DNA of 64,000 nucleotides, taken from Bacillota bacterium (GTDB lineage: Bacteria; Bacillota; Clostridia; Lachnospirales; Lachnospiraceae). Under the pieces are notes generated by a model. The model made no database searches and was not told where the DNA came from. It was given only the letters and a program-made list of their open reading frames with translations. The stretch spans positions 4,980-68,979 of the forward strand of contig JAEZKD010000265.1 of NCBI GenBank assembly GCA_023415655.1, given 5' to 3'. Positions 1 through 8,220 of this stretch are shown in pieces. The position numbers and the translations under genes are program-made. Each line of letters starts with the position of its first letter. Positions within the stretch are counted from its first letter, which is position 1.

Positions 1-433
1 CTAACTGAACTATGTATGCAGTAAATAATACTACACATATTTTCGTTAACTCGGAAGGCTGGAATTTACCTAGTCCTCCGAGGGATATCCAACGCTGTGA
101 ACCTCCAGTTGCTTCCCCAAAAATAAGTACCACAGTCTGAAGAATCACGCAAAGTACAAAAAGAATGGTAACTGGTCGAAAGCGTATGATTGGTAGTTTC
201 TTAATATAAAAGCGATAATCAATTTTAGAAACAATAATCATAGCTGGTATTCCAGCAATTACAAATAGCAGTTGTCGTTTTACGAATTTACCTGCATCTC
301 CGTAATATTTTGCCGCATTGTAAGAACTGGTGCTATATATCATAACTAATCCAAAGCAGACCAAGAATATAATCAAAAATAGCAAGCTGTAATCATAATA
401 ATTTCTAACTTTTCTTCTCTTTCCTTGTTCCAT
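1..433 (-). CDS. ftsW: FtsW/RodA/SpoVE-family SEDS protein, N-terminal part
   Basis: Partial gene running off the left edge; about 144 N-terminal residues are visible. It is a polytopic membrane protein of the SEDS peptidoglycan glycosyltransferase family, which polymerises lipid II with a class B PBP. Seen: a basic N-terminus, a first membrane span with the family signature LVMIYSTSS, further hydrophobic segments, and the highly conserved GSQRWISLGGLGKFQPSEL stretch. It lies 35 bp downstream of murD, the usual dcw order. The ATG at 431-433 is preceded by GGGAAGAG; an in-frame TTG at 446-448 with AGGTGA upstream is an equally plausible start. Whether it is vegetative FtsW or sporulation SpoVE cannot be decided from this fragment. 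Confidence 0.9.
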   Translation of the reverse strand, partial: MEQGKRRKVRNYYDYSLLFLIIFLVCFGLVMIYSTSSYNAAKYYGDAGKFVKRQLLFVIAGIPAMIIVSKIDYRFYIKKLPIIRFRPVTILFVLCVILQTVVLIFGEATGGSQRWISLGGLGKFQPSELTKICVVLFTAYIVQL

Positions 434-468
434 CTCTTCCCTGGTCAAATGCTTCACCTCACTACAAT

Positions 469-1830
469 TTATTCCTCAATTGCGTGTACATATTCTTTGA
501 ACATACATCCACGCTCTTCATAATTCTTAAACATTCCCCAGCTTGCACAGCAAGGAGAAAGTAAAACGGATTCACCAGGATTGGCATGCTCTGCACAAAA
601 GTCAACTGCCTCTTTCAAGCTTTCCACCAACACGATATTTTGGATTCCAAGTCTAGTTGCTGCTTCTTTGATTTTCACTCTTGTCTGGCCAAGTAAAACT
701 AGATAAGTCACCTTGTTGTCAAAGGCTTGAATCCATTCGTCATACTCATTATCCTTATCATAGCCGCCTGCAATCAAAAGTGTCTTAGTACGCATGGCTT
801 TAATTGCTTGGATCGAAGCATCTGGGTTCGTACCCTTTGAATCATTATAATACTTAACTCCATGTTTGGTTGTAACATATTCGATTCGATGTTCCACTCC
901 TTGAAAAGCTTTTAGAGCTGTTTGGATACAATTCAAAGGAACACCCATCTTTAAGGCAATTCCAACTGCAACCATTACATTCTCATAATTATGACGTCCA
1001 AGAATCTGAAGCTCATTAACATTGATAATATCAGTTCTCGTAATACCATCGCTATAAATAATGGTATCCTTCTCAAGAAAAAGTCCTTTCTCTAAAACTC
1101 TTGCACTAGAGAACCATAGGATATTCGTGCTTATCTTCTTAGCAGCTTCTCTAATCAAGCCATCCTCATAATTTAATATACAACAGTCTGAAGCTGTCTG
1201 ATTCATCGTAATGCGCATCTTTGCTTCTACATAAGCCTCCATCGTATGATGGCGATTGAGATGATCCGGTGTGATATTCAAGATTGCACTTACATCTGGG
1301 CGAAAGGTAGTTACAGTTTCTAACTGGAAACTACTCATCTCTGCGACAGTTATAGAGGTCTCTTTCGTCTGTTCCACCATCTGCGTATAAGGTAAACCAA
1401 TATTACCAACAACGTAAACATCGTCATAATAGGTTCTCATAATTTCACCGACTAAGGTTGTCGTTGTTGTCTTACCATTGGTTCCAGTGATGGCTGCAAC
1501 CTTACCCTTTGAAAACTGATAAGCTAACTCAATTTCACCAAGGATTGGTATCTTACGATCTCTTAACTCATTTACATAAGGAAGATCGGTTGGGACTCCA
1601 GGACTTAATACAACATAATCCAAGTTATCCTTCCTATCCTCTGTTAATTCACCAAGTATAATTTCCCCTCGAAAGCCTTTCACAAGCCCTTCTTCTAAAG
1701 CTTTTTTATCAAGCTGGGTATTGGAGTCGTAAAGAATTGCATTTGCCTTCTTTTTCTCCAAAAGATTGAATGCAGCTATACCACTTTTTCCAGCACCCAC
1801 AACCAATACTTTTTTACCTTCGAAATTCAT
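469..1830 (-). CDS. murD: UDP-N-acetylmuramoylalanine--D-glutamate ligase
   Basis: Cytoplasmic ATP-dependent ligase adding D-Glu to UDP-MurNAc-L-Ala in peptidoglycan precursor synthesis. 453 aa, normal family length. Seen: N-terminal Rossmann-like start KVLVVGAGKSGIAA, the Mur ligase P-loop GTNGKTTTTTL (around residue 115), the central NITPDHLNRH segment, and C-terminal YNDSKGTNPDA and LLSPCCASWGMFKNYEERG motifs typical of MurD. RBS GAGGCC precedes the ATG. It sits between a SpoVD-like PBP and the ftsW/spoVE gene; mraY, which often precedes murD, is not here. Confidence 0.97.
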   Translation of the reverse strand: MNFEGKKVLVVGAGKSGIAAFNLLEKKKANAILYDSNTQLDKKALEEGLVKGFRGEIILGELTEDRKDNLDYVVLSPGVPTDLPYVNELRDRKIPILGEIELAYQFSKGKVAAITGTNGKTTTTTLVGEIMRTYYDDVYVVGNIGLPYTQMVEQTKETSITVAEMSSFQLETVTTFRPDVSAILNITPDHLNRHHTMEAYVEAKMRITMNQTASDCCILNYEDGLIREAAKKISTNILWFSSARVLEKGLFLEKDTIIYSDGITRTDIINVNELQILGRHNYENVMVAVGIALKMGVPLNCIQTALKAFQGVEHRIEYVTTKHGVKYYNDSKGTNPDASIQAIKAMRTKTLLIAGGYDKDNEYDEWIQAFDNKVTYLVLLGQTRVKIKEAATRLGIQNIVLVESLKEAVDFCAEHANPGESVLLSPCCASWGMFKNYEERGCMFKEYVHAIEE

Positions 1831-1874
1831 AAATATGGCCTCTTTTCGTTAGATTCAATCTTCATCATTATAGG

Positions 1875-3824
1875 CTATTCACAATATAAAATCAAGTCGC
1901 TGTTATTCTCGATTTGTTCATTCTCTAATGGAAATTGCTCTGTTATTGTATCTCCATCACCAAGCCAATGCACCTCATCAAATGGATATTGTGAGATTAA
2001 TTTTTTTGCTTCCTCTTGACTTAGCCCTAGAAAGTTTGGAACACTAAATTTACCTATATCATATTCTTTTACTTCTTTTTCATTGTAGGATGGTTCAATC
2101 CCAAGATATGGAAGTATATTGTCAAATAATTCAGAAATGACTGGCGCTGCAATCGTACCACCATAATAGATTCCTTCTGGTTCATCAATCATTACAATTG
2201 CCATAACCTTAGGATCATTGGCCGGTGCAAAGCCTAAAAAGGAGGATATATATTTTCCTGATCTTCTTGGTAGCTTTTCTGAGGTTGCTGTCTTACCACC
2301 AATACGAAAGCCAGGTAGATAGGCTCTCTTACCAGTTCCATCCGCAACTACTGCTTCTAGTAACATTTTCATCGTTTCAGAGGTTTCTTTTGAAACTGCA
2401 CCCTCTGTAGTGTCATAAGTAAGTTCCTTTATGACTGTCCCCTCATCGTTAACTACCTGCACGCCAAAGTGTGGGGTTACTAAGGTACCTCCATTGACAA
2501 TCGCGCTACCTGCACGTAACAGTTGTAATGGAGTGATTTGAAACGACTGACCAAATGACATAGTAGCTAATTCAACTGCACCAACATTTTCTAATTTATG
2601 CTTAATCGAATTAGCTTCCCCCGGTAAGTCTACTCCAGTTCTGTTTGATAAGCCAAGACGATCAAAATAATAATAAAACTTCTCCGCGCCTACTCTTGCT
2701 CCAATTTCCATAAATACTGGGTTGCACGAATTCATCATTCCTTGAACGAAATTCTCACTTCCATGTCCCCCCGCCTTGTGACAACGTATTCTACGATCTT
2801 CTACAATCTTATAACCTGGACAGTAAAAGTTGTCAGTTAACCTCACCACTTTCTCTTCTAGCGCTGCGGTCGCAGTCACAATTTTAAAACAGGAGCCTGG
2901 TTCATAGGTATCACTAATACAAGGATTTCTCCACATATTATTTAAGGCTGCTGCTTTTTGCTCGCTTGTAAGCGTCACATCCTTGTATTGCTCTAAATAT
3001 GCATCACTAAACGAGTAAGGTTGATTCAAATCAAACTCTGGCACGTTCGCCATCGCATAGATTTCTCCATTCTGCGGATTCATAACAATTAAACTAACAC
3101 TATTAGCACTTTTTGCTTCTAGTACCTTTTGGGCTGCTTGCTCCGCATACATTTGAATATTTACATCTAAGCTAAGATAAATGCTATTCCCTGCAATCGG
3201 TTCTATTCGATTCTCCGCAGCATCATCTATTTCAAGTCCATGTGCTGTTGTTTGTGTTAATATTGTACCATTAATTCCTTGGAGATAATCATCGTATTCC
3301 ACTTCTAACCCAATAATTCCTTGGTTATCACTACCCGTAAATCCGATGACCTTGGAAGCCAAGCTTCCATATGGATAAAATCGCTTATAATCTTCATCGA
3401 CCATAACACCGTCTAACGATAGATTACGAATATAATCTGCTGTCTCTTTATCGACATTGGACTTAATTCGTTCAATAGAGGAATATTTCTCTACTCTTTT
3501 CCTTACTGCTTCTTCACTTAGGGAAAGTGCAGAGGATAACTCCTTGATTACAAGCTCAGGATCTGTAATCTGATTATGTATGACTGAAATGGTACTAACT
3601 GACTTATTGGATGCAATTACAGTACCATTCCTATCATAAAGGACTCCACGCTCCGCTTTGATACTACGCTCGCGTTCATGAAGCTCCTGTGCCTTCACCG
3701 CATATTCCTCGGAAGCAACCACCATTAAATAAAACAAACGTCCCATGAGAAAGCAGCTAACTAAAAACACTGCTGTCACAACGTACGAAAAATTCTTTCG
3801 ATTATAGGATTGATATCGATACAT
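1875..3824 (-). CDS. spoVD: SpoVD/FtsI-like class B penicillin-binding protein with C-terminal PASTA domain
   Basis: Membrane-anchored D,D-transpeptidase for septal or spore-cortex peptidoglycan. 649 aa: N-terminal signal anchor (~residues 14-36), PBP dimerisation domain, transpeptidase domain, and one PASTA-like repeat at the end (VPNFLGLSQEEAKKLI...). Catalytic motifs: SxxK as SCFK in EPGSCFK, SxN as SCN in MNSCNPVF, and the third motif as KTAT instead of the usual KTGT (GGKTATSEK). The PASTA tail favours the SpoVD subgroup over FtsI, and this gene follows a second class B PBP. The KTG-to-KTA change is noted as a finding. RBS is weak (GGTATGGTAGCAC). Confidence 0.88.
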   Translation of the reverse strand: MYRYQSYNRKNFSYVVTAVFLVSCFLMGRLFYLMVVASEEYAVKAQELHERERSIKAERGVLYDRNGTVIASNKSVSTISVIHNQITDPELVIKELSSALSLSEEAVRKRVEKYSSIERIKSNVDKETADYIRNLSLDGVMVDEDYKRFYPYGSLASKVIGFTGSDNQGIIGLEVEYDDYLQGINGTILTQTTAHGLEIDDAAENRIEPIAGNSIYLSLDVNIQMYAEQAAQKVLEAKSANSVSLIVMNPQNGEIYAMANVPEFDLNQPYSFSDAYLEQYKDVTLTSEQKAAALNNMWRNPCISDTYEPGSCFKIVTATAALEEKVVRLTDNFYCPGYKIVEDRRIRCHKAGGHGSENFVQGMMNSCNPVFMEIGARVGAEKFYYYFDRLGLSNRTGVDLPGEANSIKHKLENVGAVELATMSFGQSFQITPLQLLRAGSAIVNGGTLVTPHFGVQVVNDEGTVIKELTYDTTEGAVSKETSETMKMLLEAVVADGTGKRAYLPGFRIGGKTATSEKLPRRSGKYISSFLGFAPANDPKVMAIVMIDEPEGIYYGGTIAAPVISELFDNILPYLGIEPSYNEKEVKEYDIGKFSVPNFLGLSQEEAKKLISQYPFDEVHWLGDGDTITEQFPLENEQIENNSDLILYCE

Positions 3825-3897
3825 GTGCTACCATACCGTAAACTCTTATCATTCTATTCTATTAAGGGACGGCTCGTTTTATGCTAACTCTTTTTAT

Positions 3898-5880
3898 TTA
3901 TTCTTGAGCTTCGTCTTCTGGTATTGACCCATCATCGGTAGCATTTTGAATGGAACCATCCGATTCCCCTGGAATTGCTTGAGCATCACTATCGGTAAAA
4001 GGTTCTTCTTCTGGTTCGATTGGATTACCCTCTTCATCCAGTAATGGCTCTTCTTTCGCTTGAGGTAACTCTACACGATATTCAATATCACCCTCCGGAA
4101 AAATTCCAAGCGCTGGAAGAATGTCTTTTAATATTTGGCTAGTCAAGGTGGTGGCTACCGTACTACTAGCTTTCTTTGCATCATCATGAATCTCATCCAA
4201 CACAACATAGATTACAATCTCAGGATTATCTGCTGGGACAGCTCCAATAAAAGATACTACATATTTTTTTGCTGCACGTGGGAACTTTTGAGCAGTACCA
4301 GTCTTTCCACCTACTAGGTACCCTTCCACCTTCGCTGGCTTTGCAGTACCCTGATCAACCGTAAGATAGAGAGCTTCCTTTAAGAATTCAGAAGTTTTTG
4401 CAGAAACTGTCTCATTTAGTACAACAGGTTCTACTTCATCGACAACAACTCCTTTATCATTTACAATCTCCTTCACTACCGTAGGCTGATAATAGGTTCC
4501 ACCGTTCACTAAGGAAGAGAAAGCTGCTACCATCTGAATCATAGTAACATTAAATGTCTGCCCAAAACTACTTGTTGCTAATTCTGTAACATTTAAAGAA
4601 CCAGCATCCAAAAGGATTCCCTTTTCTTCCCCTGGAAGATCAATGCCTGTCTTTTTCCCTAAGGAAAAACGGTCCTGATAGATGCGAAAAGCATCCCTAC
4701 CAAGCTCCTCACCCATGGTCATCATCGCTGGATTACAGGATTTCATGAGACTCTGTGCAAGTGTTACTTGGCCATGCGTGTCGTTACATTTAATTCTCCA
4801 ACCGCCTACATTCTTAAAGCCAGTACACATAAATGTTGTTGCTGGTGTTACCAAGTCTTCTTCCAATGCTGCAGCAACTGTCAAAGGTTTAAAGGTGGAA
4901 CCAGGTTCATAAGTATCACTGATGCAAAAATTACGCCAAATTTGGTTCAATGCCTTCAGTTTCTCATCTTCCGTCATTGAAGCAATCTCAACTTCAGTAT
5001 AATACTTGGATAAATCAAATGGATCATTTAGATTAAAGCTATGACTATTTGCCATCGCATAGATTTCGCCATTGTTAGGATTGGCTACGATGACACCTAC
5101 ATTGTTTGCGCCTATCTCTTCCATGTACCTAGCAATGTGTTCTTCTACTAATTGTTGCACATAGATATCAATGGTAGAGATTATCGTGTTTCCATTGACT
5201 GCTTCTTTTACCGTACGAGTCAAATTAAGTTCTGAGTCATAATATCCATAGACACGACCATTCGTTCCATTGAGTGTCGAGTTATAGTATTGTTCCAGTC
5301 CCCAATTTCCAACATCACCTGCACTTGTATAGCCAATGACATGAGAAGCTAAGGAATCGTAAGGATAGGTTCTCTCATATTCCTCCTCAAACCAAACTCC
5401 TTTGATACTTTTACTTTCACTTTGTAAGGCTTCAAATTGACTAACCAAATCATATTCTTGCTTTTTTAACAAGATTACATAAGAGCTATCCGGTTTTTCT
5501 GTGAGTATTTTTCTTAACTCTGTTTCGTTTAAGGTAGTAAATACTTCACACAAGGCTGTTAGCGTTGGGGTAACATTATCTTCATCGGTCAATAATACCT
5601 TTGGATCAAGTATGACATTGTAAACTTTTTTACTAATTGCTAATGGTGTTTTGTTACGATCTAATATACTTCCTCGCTGATATGGAAGTGTAGAGCTAAC
5701 ATAGCTTTGTTGAGATAATACTCTTTTCTCATATTTTTCCCCATCCGTATGATTCAGGTAAATCAATCTTCCGATGAGCACGCACATCAATAAAATAAAA
5801 ATAACAAAAATAAATAAGAGTTTATGCTTCATAAATATGCGGAATTTTTTCGGTTCTTTTTTCTTCCCTTGTTTTCTCAT
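3898..5880 (-). CDS. ftsI: FtsI-like class B penicillin-binding protein (PBP2B type)
   Basis: Septal transpeptidase candidate, 660 aa. Seen: basic N-terminus, single membrane span (~residues 17-38, rich in I/L/F/V), dimerisation domain, then transpeptidase motifs STFK (EPGSTFKPLT), SCN (KSCNPAM) and KTGT (GGKTGTAQKFPRA). The tail of ~60 residues is strongly acidic and proline-rich and has no PASTA repeat, unlike the adjacent paralogue at 1875-3824. It lies between an ftsL-like gene and spoVD; a terminator-like hairpin at 6008-6064 separates it from ftsL, so read-through or an unseen promoter must supply expression. RBS GGGGAG precedes the ATG. Confidence 0.88.
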   Translation of the reverse strand: MRKQGKKKEPKKFRIFMKHKLLFIFVIFILLMCVLIGRLIYLNHTDGEKYEKRVLSQQSYVSSTLPYQRGSILDRNKTPLAISKKVYNVILDPKVLLTDEDNVTPTLTALCEVFTTLNETELRKILTEKPDSSYVILLKKQEYDLVSQFEALQSESKSIKGVWFEEEYERTYPYDSLASHVIGYTSAGDVGNWGLEQYYNSTLNGTNGRVYGYYDSELNLTRTVKEAVNGNTIISTIDIYVQQLVEEHIARYMEEIGANNVGVIVANPNNGEIYAMANSHSFNLNDPFDLSKYYTEVEIASMTEDEKLKALNQIWRNFCISDTYEPGSTFKPLTVAAALEEDLVTPATTFMCTGFKNVGGWRIKCNDTHGQVTLAQSLMKSCNPAMMTMGEELGRDAFRIYQDRFSLGKKTGIDLPGEEKGILLDAGSLNVTELATSSFGQTFNVTMIQMVAAFSSLVNGGTYYQPTVVKEIVNDKGVVVDEVEPVVLNETVSAKTSEFLKEALYLTVDQGTAKPAKVEGYLVGGKTGTAQKFPRAAKKYVVSFIGAVPADNPEIVIYVVLDEIHDDAKKASSTVATTLTSQILKDILPALGIFPEGDIEYRVELPQAKEEPLLDEEGNPIEPEEEPFTDSDAQAIPGESDGSIQNATDDGSIPEDEAQE

Positions 5881-6007
5881 GCTTTACTCCCCTATTTTAC
5901 ACAGCATCCATGCCGATTTAGTAATTGTATCATCTTAGTTCTTCATCCTTTGAAATTATTTTAATCGTTAAACGAAATCTGTATTTTTTAAGTGTTACTA
6001 TCATCTG

Positions 6008-6064
6008 AAAAAAGCAAGAAGTATCCATCCATTATCAAATCGTGATGTTAGATATCTTCTTGCT
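6008..6064 (-). terminator. Intrinsic terminator/attenuator after the ftsL-like gene
   Basis: On the minus strand the stem AGCAAGAAG(A)TATC / GATACTTCTTGCT closes a ~25-nt loop and is followed immediately by TTTTTT (6008-6013). It sits 30 bp beyond the ftsL-like stop and 130 bp before the next PBP start, so it would end or attenuate the mraZ-rsmH-ftsL transcript. Confidence 0.7.
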
Positions 6065-6095
6065 AAATATAATCTTTCATTGGTTTTCTTATATT

Positions 6096-6614
6096 CTAAT
6101 TGTCAGCAGAAGGGATCGTTTCATATTGTCTGACATGGCCAGATTCGGTTCCTTCATAAGTAATTACATCATTCTTATTTGGGTAAACCATTCCGAGCTC
6201 ACCTACTGCAATATTATAAACCTCATTCAAATCTACTGGTTTGTTGATTGACAATTCCATCGCATCATTTTTATCGGTTAGCTCTGCTAACTGAGCTTCT
6301 AATGATGTAATCTGTTTCTCTTTTTGAATAACATCTGACTGCGCCTGTAAATAATTGAAACATACGTAAAGCGTCACTATCATTGCTGCTGACAACAATA
6401 ACATCGACACAAAGTCAATACCTCTTCCAACATGTGGTTGACGGCTTGGTCTTGTCTTAGGGTTTTGATCCACACTTCTTTCAGGACGTGGGACAACCTG
6501 TGGCTGTCTACGATAACGATCATAATCCCTTTGTGGTGCAGCATTCAACTGGCGTGCGGTATTTCCTGAAATGTATGAGGTTTGATTTAATTTTCGTCTT
6601 TGATTCGCATCCAT
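6096..6614 (-). CDS. ftsL: FtsL-like septum formation protein
   Basis: Small bitopic division protein, 172 aa. Seen: a polar, Arg/Gln-rich cytoplasmic N-terminus of about 65 residues, one membrane span (around residues 67-88, FVSMLLLSAAMIVTLYVCF), then a coiled-coil-like segment (residues ~93-120) and a short C-terminal region ending YETIPSADN. Sequence conservation in this family is low, so the call depends on topology and on position directly after rsmH and before a class B PBP, the standard ftsL slot. It would bridge FtsB/DivIC and the PBP at the septum. RBS AGGGAG. Confidence 0.78.
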   Translation of the reverse strand: MDANQRRKLNQTSYISGNTARQLNAAPQRDYDRYRRQPQVVPRPERSVDQNPKTRPSRQPHVGRGIDFVSMLLLSAAMIVTLYVCFNYLQAQSDVIQKEKQITSLEAQLAELTDKNDAMELSINKPVDLNEVYNIAVGELGMVYPNKNDVITYEGTESGHVRQYETIPSADN

Positions 6615-6635
6615 GCAGACTCCCTCTCTTTCCTA

Positions 6636-7577
6636 CTAATCTGTTTTCTTTTCAAAAACTCGAAGTTTAGCGCTTTTTGATCTTGAGTTCAGTTCCATTT
6701 CTTCTTCCGATGGTAAAATAGGTTTTCTTGATATATGAATTCCCTGTGATTTTTTACCACAGACACAAACTGGGAAGTTCGGTGGGCATACACAAGGATT
6801 TTCATGCTTCTTAAAAGCAACTTTCACCATTCTGTCTTCCAAGGAGTGGAATGTAATAATACAAAGCCTTCCTCCTTCGTTTAATAACTCAATCATGTCG
6901 TCCAGTGTATCGTTTAAGACATCCAACTCTTTGTTTAACTCAATTCTTATTGCTTGGAAAGTTTTTTTTGCGGGATGACCGGTCGCCATTCGTATCTTCA
7001 TTGGAATCGCAGCCTTGATTGCTTCCGTAAGTTCATAGGTTGTTTCAATTGGTTTTTCACTTCGTACACGTACGATGTGCTTTGCTATATTTTTTGCAAA
7101 CTTATCTTCTCCGTAGTCACGGATAATTCGATAAAGTTCTTGTTCACTATAATCATTAACAATATCCTTTGCAGTCATTAAATTGCGATTGTCCATTCTC
7201 ATATCCAAAGGAGCATCCTCTTTGTAAGAGAAACCTCGTTCTACTGTATCCAGTTGATAGGACGATACCCCAAGATCTAGCAGAATCCCGTCTACTTTAT
7301 CTATATTAAGATCCTTTAGTACCTTTTTCATATCGCAGTAATTACTGCGGACAATGGTAAGTTTGTCCTTAAATTCTAAGAGACGTTCACTAGCAGCTTT
7401 GATTGCATCTTCATCCTGATCAATACCAATGTACCTTCCCTTTGGACCGAGGCGCTTTAATACTTCATAAGCATGTCCACCGCCACCGAGCGTTCCATCT
7501 ACGTAAATCCCGTCTTCTTTAATCTTTAGATTCTCAATTGTTTCATTTAAAAGTACTGAAATGTGTTTAAATTCCAT
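6636..7577 (-). CDS. rsmH: 16S rRNA (cytosine(1402)-N(4))-methyltransferase
   Basis: SAM-dependent methyltransferase modifying C1402 in the 16S rRNA P site (MraW). 313 aa, normal length. Seen: opening HISVLLNETIE, SAM-binding loop DGTLGGGGHA, ILLDLGVSSYQLD, the insertion with RGFSYKEDAPLDMRMD, ATGHPAKKTFQAIRIELN, FHSLEDRMVK, and the C-terminal KPILPSEEEMELNSRSKSAKLR signature. It follows mraZ by 23 bp, as in most dcw clusters. RBS AGGGAAATAGG. Confidence 0.97.
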   Translation of the reverse strand: MEFKHISVLLNETIENLKIKEDGIYVDGTLGGGGHAYEVLKRLGPKGRYIGIDQDEDAIKAASERLLEFKDKLTIVRSNYCDMKKVLKDLNIDKVDGILLDLGVSSYQLDTVERGFSYKEDAPLDMRMDNRNLMTAKDIVNDYSEQELYRIIRDYGEDKFAKNIAKHIVRVRSEKPIETTYELTEAIKAAIPMKIRMATGHPAKKTFQAIRIELNKELDVLNDTLDDMIELLNEGGRLCIITFHSLEDRMVKVAFKKHENPCVCPPNFPVCVCGKKSQGIHISRKPILPSEEEMELNSRSKSAKLRVFEKKTD

Positions 7578-7600
7578 CCTATTTCCCTTCCTGTTGTATA

Positions 7601-8026
7601 TTAAAAGCTAAGTCCAAATTCCGACATATGTTCTGCGATATCGTCCATATTATCGTAGCTATTGCTTTCCCAACGTTCTTTACTCCATATTTCTATCTTT
7701 GATAGCACTCCTACAAACACAATATCCTTATCCAAACCTGCTTGATTTCTCAAATTATTCGGTATTAATATTCTGCCCTGCTTGTCCACTTCACACTCAC
7801 AAGCTCCTGCCATAAAGTAACGCTGCAATTGTCTTGCTTCTTTATTGCCCGGAAGGTTTTTAAGTTCTGTTACAAAGTGCTCCCATTCCTCATTAGGATA
7901 TACAAACAAGCAGCCATCCAAACCTAGAGTAACAACAAAATGTTCACCGAGAGCATCACGAAATTTAGAAGGGACGATAATTCTACCCTTCGCATCAATC
8001 GTATGATTGTATTCTCCCATAAACAT
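7601..8026 (-). CDS. mraZ: Transcriptional regulator MraZ
   Basis: AbrB-like DNA-binding protein that autoregulates the dcw operon; 141 aa. Two SpoVT/AbrB-type halves are visible: GEYNHTIDAKGRIIVPSKFRD near residue 3 and CEVDKQGRILIPNNLR near residue 77. I place the start at the ATG of MFMGEYNHTID, 6 nt downstream of AGGTGA, rather than at an in-frame GTG three codons upstream that overlaps that RBS. First gene of the cluster, with its own promoter at 8105-8133 and an array of 10-bp repeats in its leader that match the arrangement of known MraZ-binding boxes. Confidence 0.96.
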   Translation of the reverse strand: MFMGEYNHTIDAKGRIIVPSKFRDALGEHFVVTLGLDGCLFVYPNEEWEHFVTELKNLPGNKEARQLQRYFMAGACECEVDKQGRILIPNNLRNQAGLDKDIVFVGVLSKIEIWSKERWESNSYDNMDDIAEHMSEFGLSF

Positions 8027-8050
8027 ATGTATCACCTACCGTTTTTCGCC

Positions 8051-8120
8051 CCACTTGGCTCCACTTTGAACTACTTTTCACCACTTTCCACCACTTATGT
8101 CTCCATTTTACTCCACAATG
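8051..8120 (-). promoter_or_regulatory. MraZ-binding box array (10-bp direct repeats)
   Basis: Five consecutive 10-bp units occupy 8051-8100. Read on the minus strand each ends in AAGTGG or a one-base variant (AAGTAG in the unit at 8071-8080). Two weaker units (8101-8120) continue in exact phase into the -10 element. Known MraZ targets are short direct repeats spaced one helical turn apart upstream of mraZ (TGGGN-type in E. coli, AAAGTG-type in Mycoplasma). Position, between the mraZ promoter and start codon, supports autoregulation. Confidence 0.85.
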
Positions 8121-8133
8121 AAGTAAAAATCAA
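8105..8133 (-). promoter_or_regulatory. Sigma-A-type promoter of mraZ
   Basis: Minus-strand TTGATT (8128-8133), 17-bp spacer, TAAAAT (8105-8110), immediately downstream of the lgt terminator and upstream of the MraZ box array, with the transcription start predicted inside the repeats. Confidence 0.7.
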
Positions 8134-8142
8134 GTTTTATTA

Positions 8143-8203
8143 TAAAAAAAAATGCCCATTATATCTCAACTTTTCAATGTAAAAAGTGAGTATAATAGGC
8201 ATT
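8143..8203 (-). terminator. Intrinsic terminator after lgt
   Basis: Minus-strand hairpin with arms AATGCCTATTATA and TATAATGGGCATT plus an inner CTCACTTTTT/AAAAGTTGAG stem, followed by a run of eight T (8143-8150). Strong rho-independent terminator separating lgt from mraZ. Confidence 0.88.
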
Positions 8204-8220
8204 ACGAAACAACAACAATT

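Noticed and set aside
2225..2410. Possible frameshift or broken gene inside spoVD (plus-strand ORF)
   Set aside because: The minus-strand PBP frame is continuous over 649 codons with all domains in order; the plus-strand ORF is a shadow.
6042..6251. 69-aa plus-strand ORF
   Set aside because: Overlaps the ftsL-like gene antisense and the terminator at 6008-6064; no RBS.
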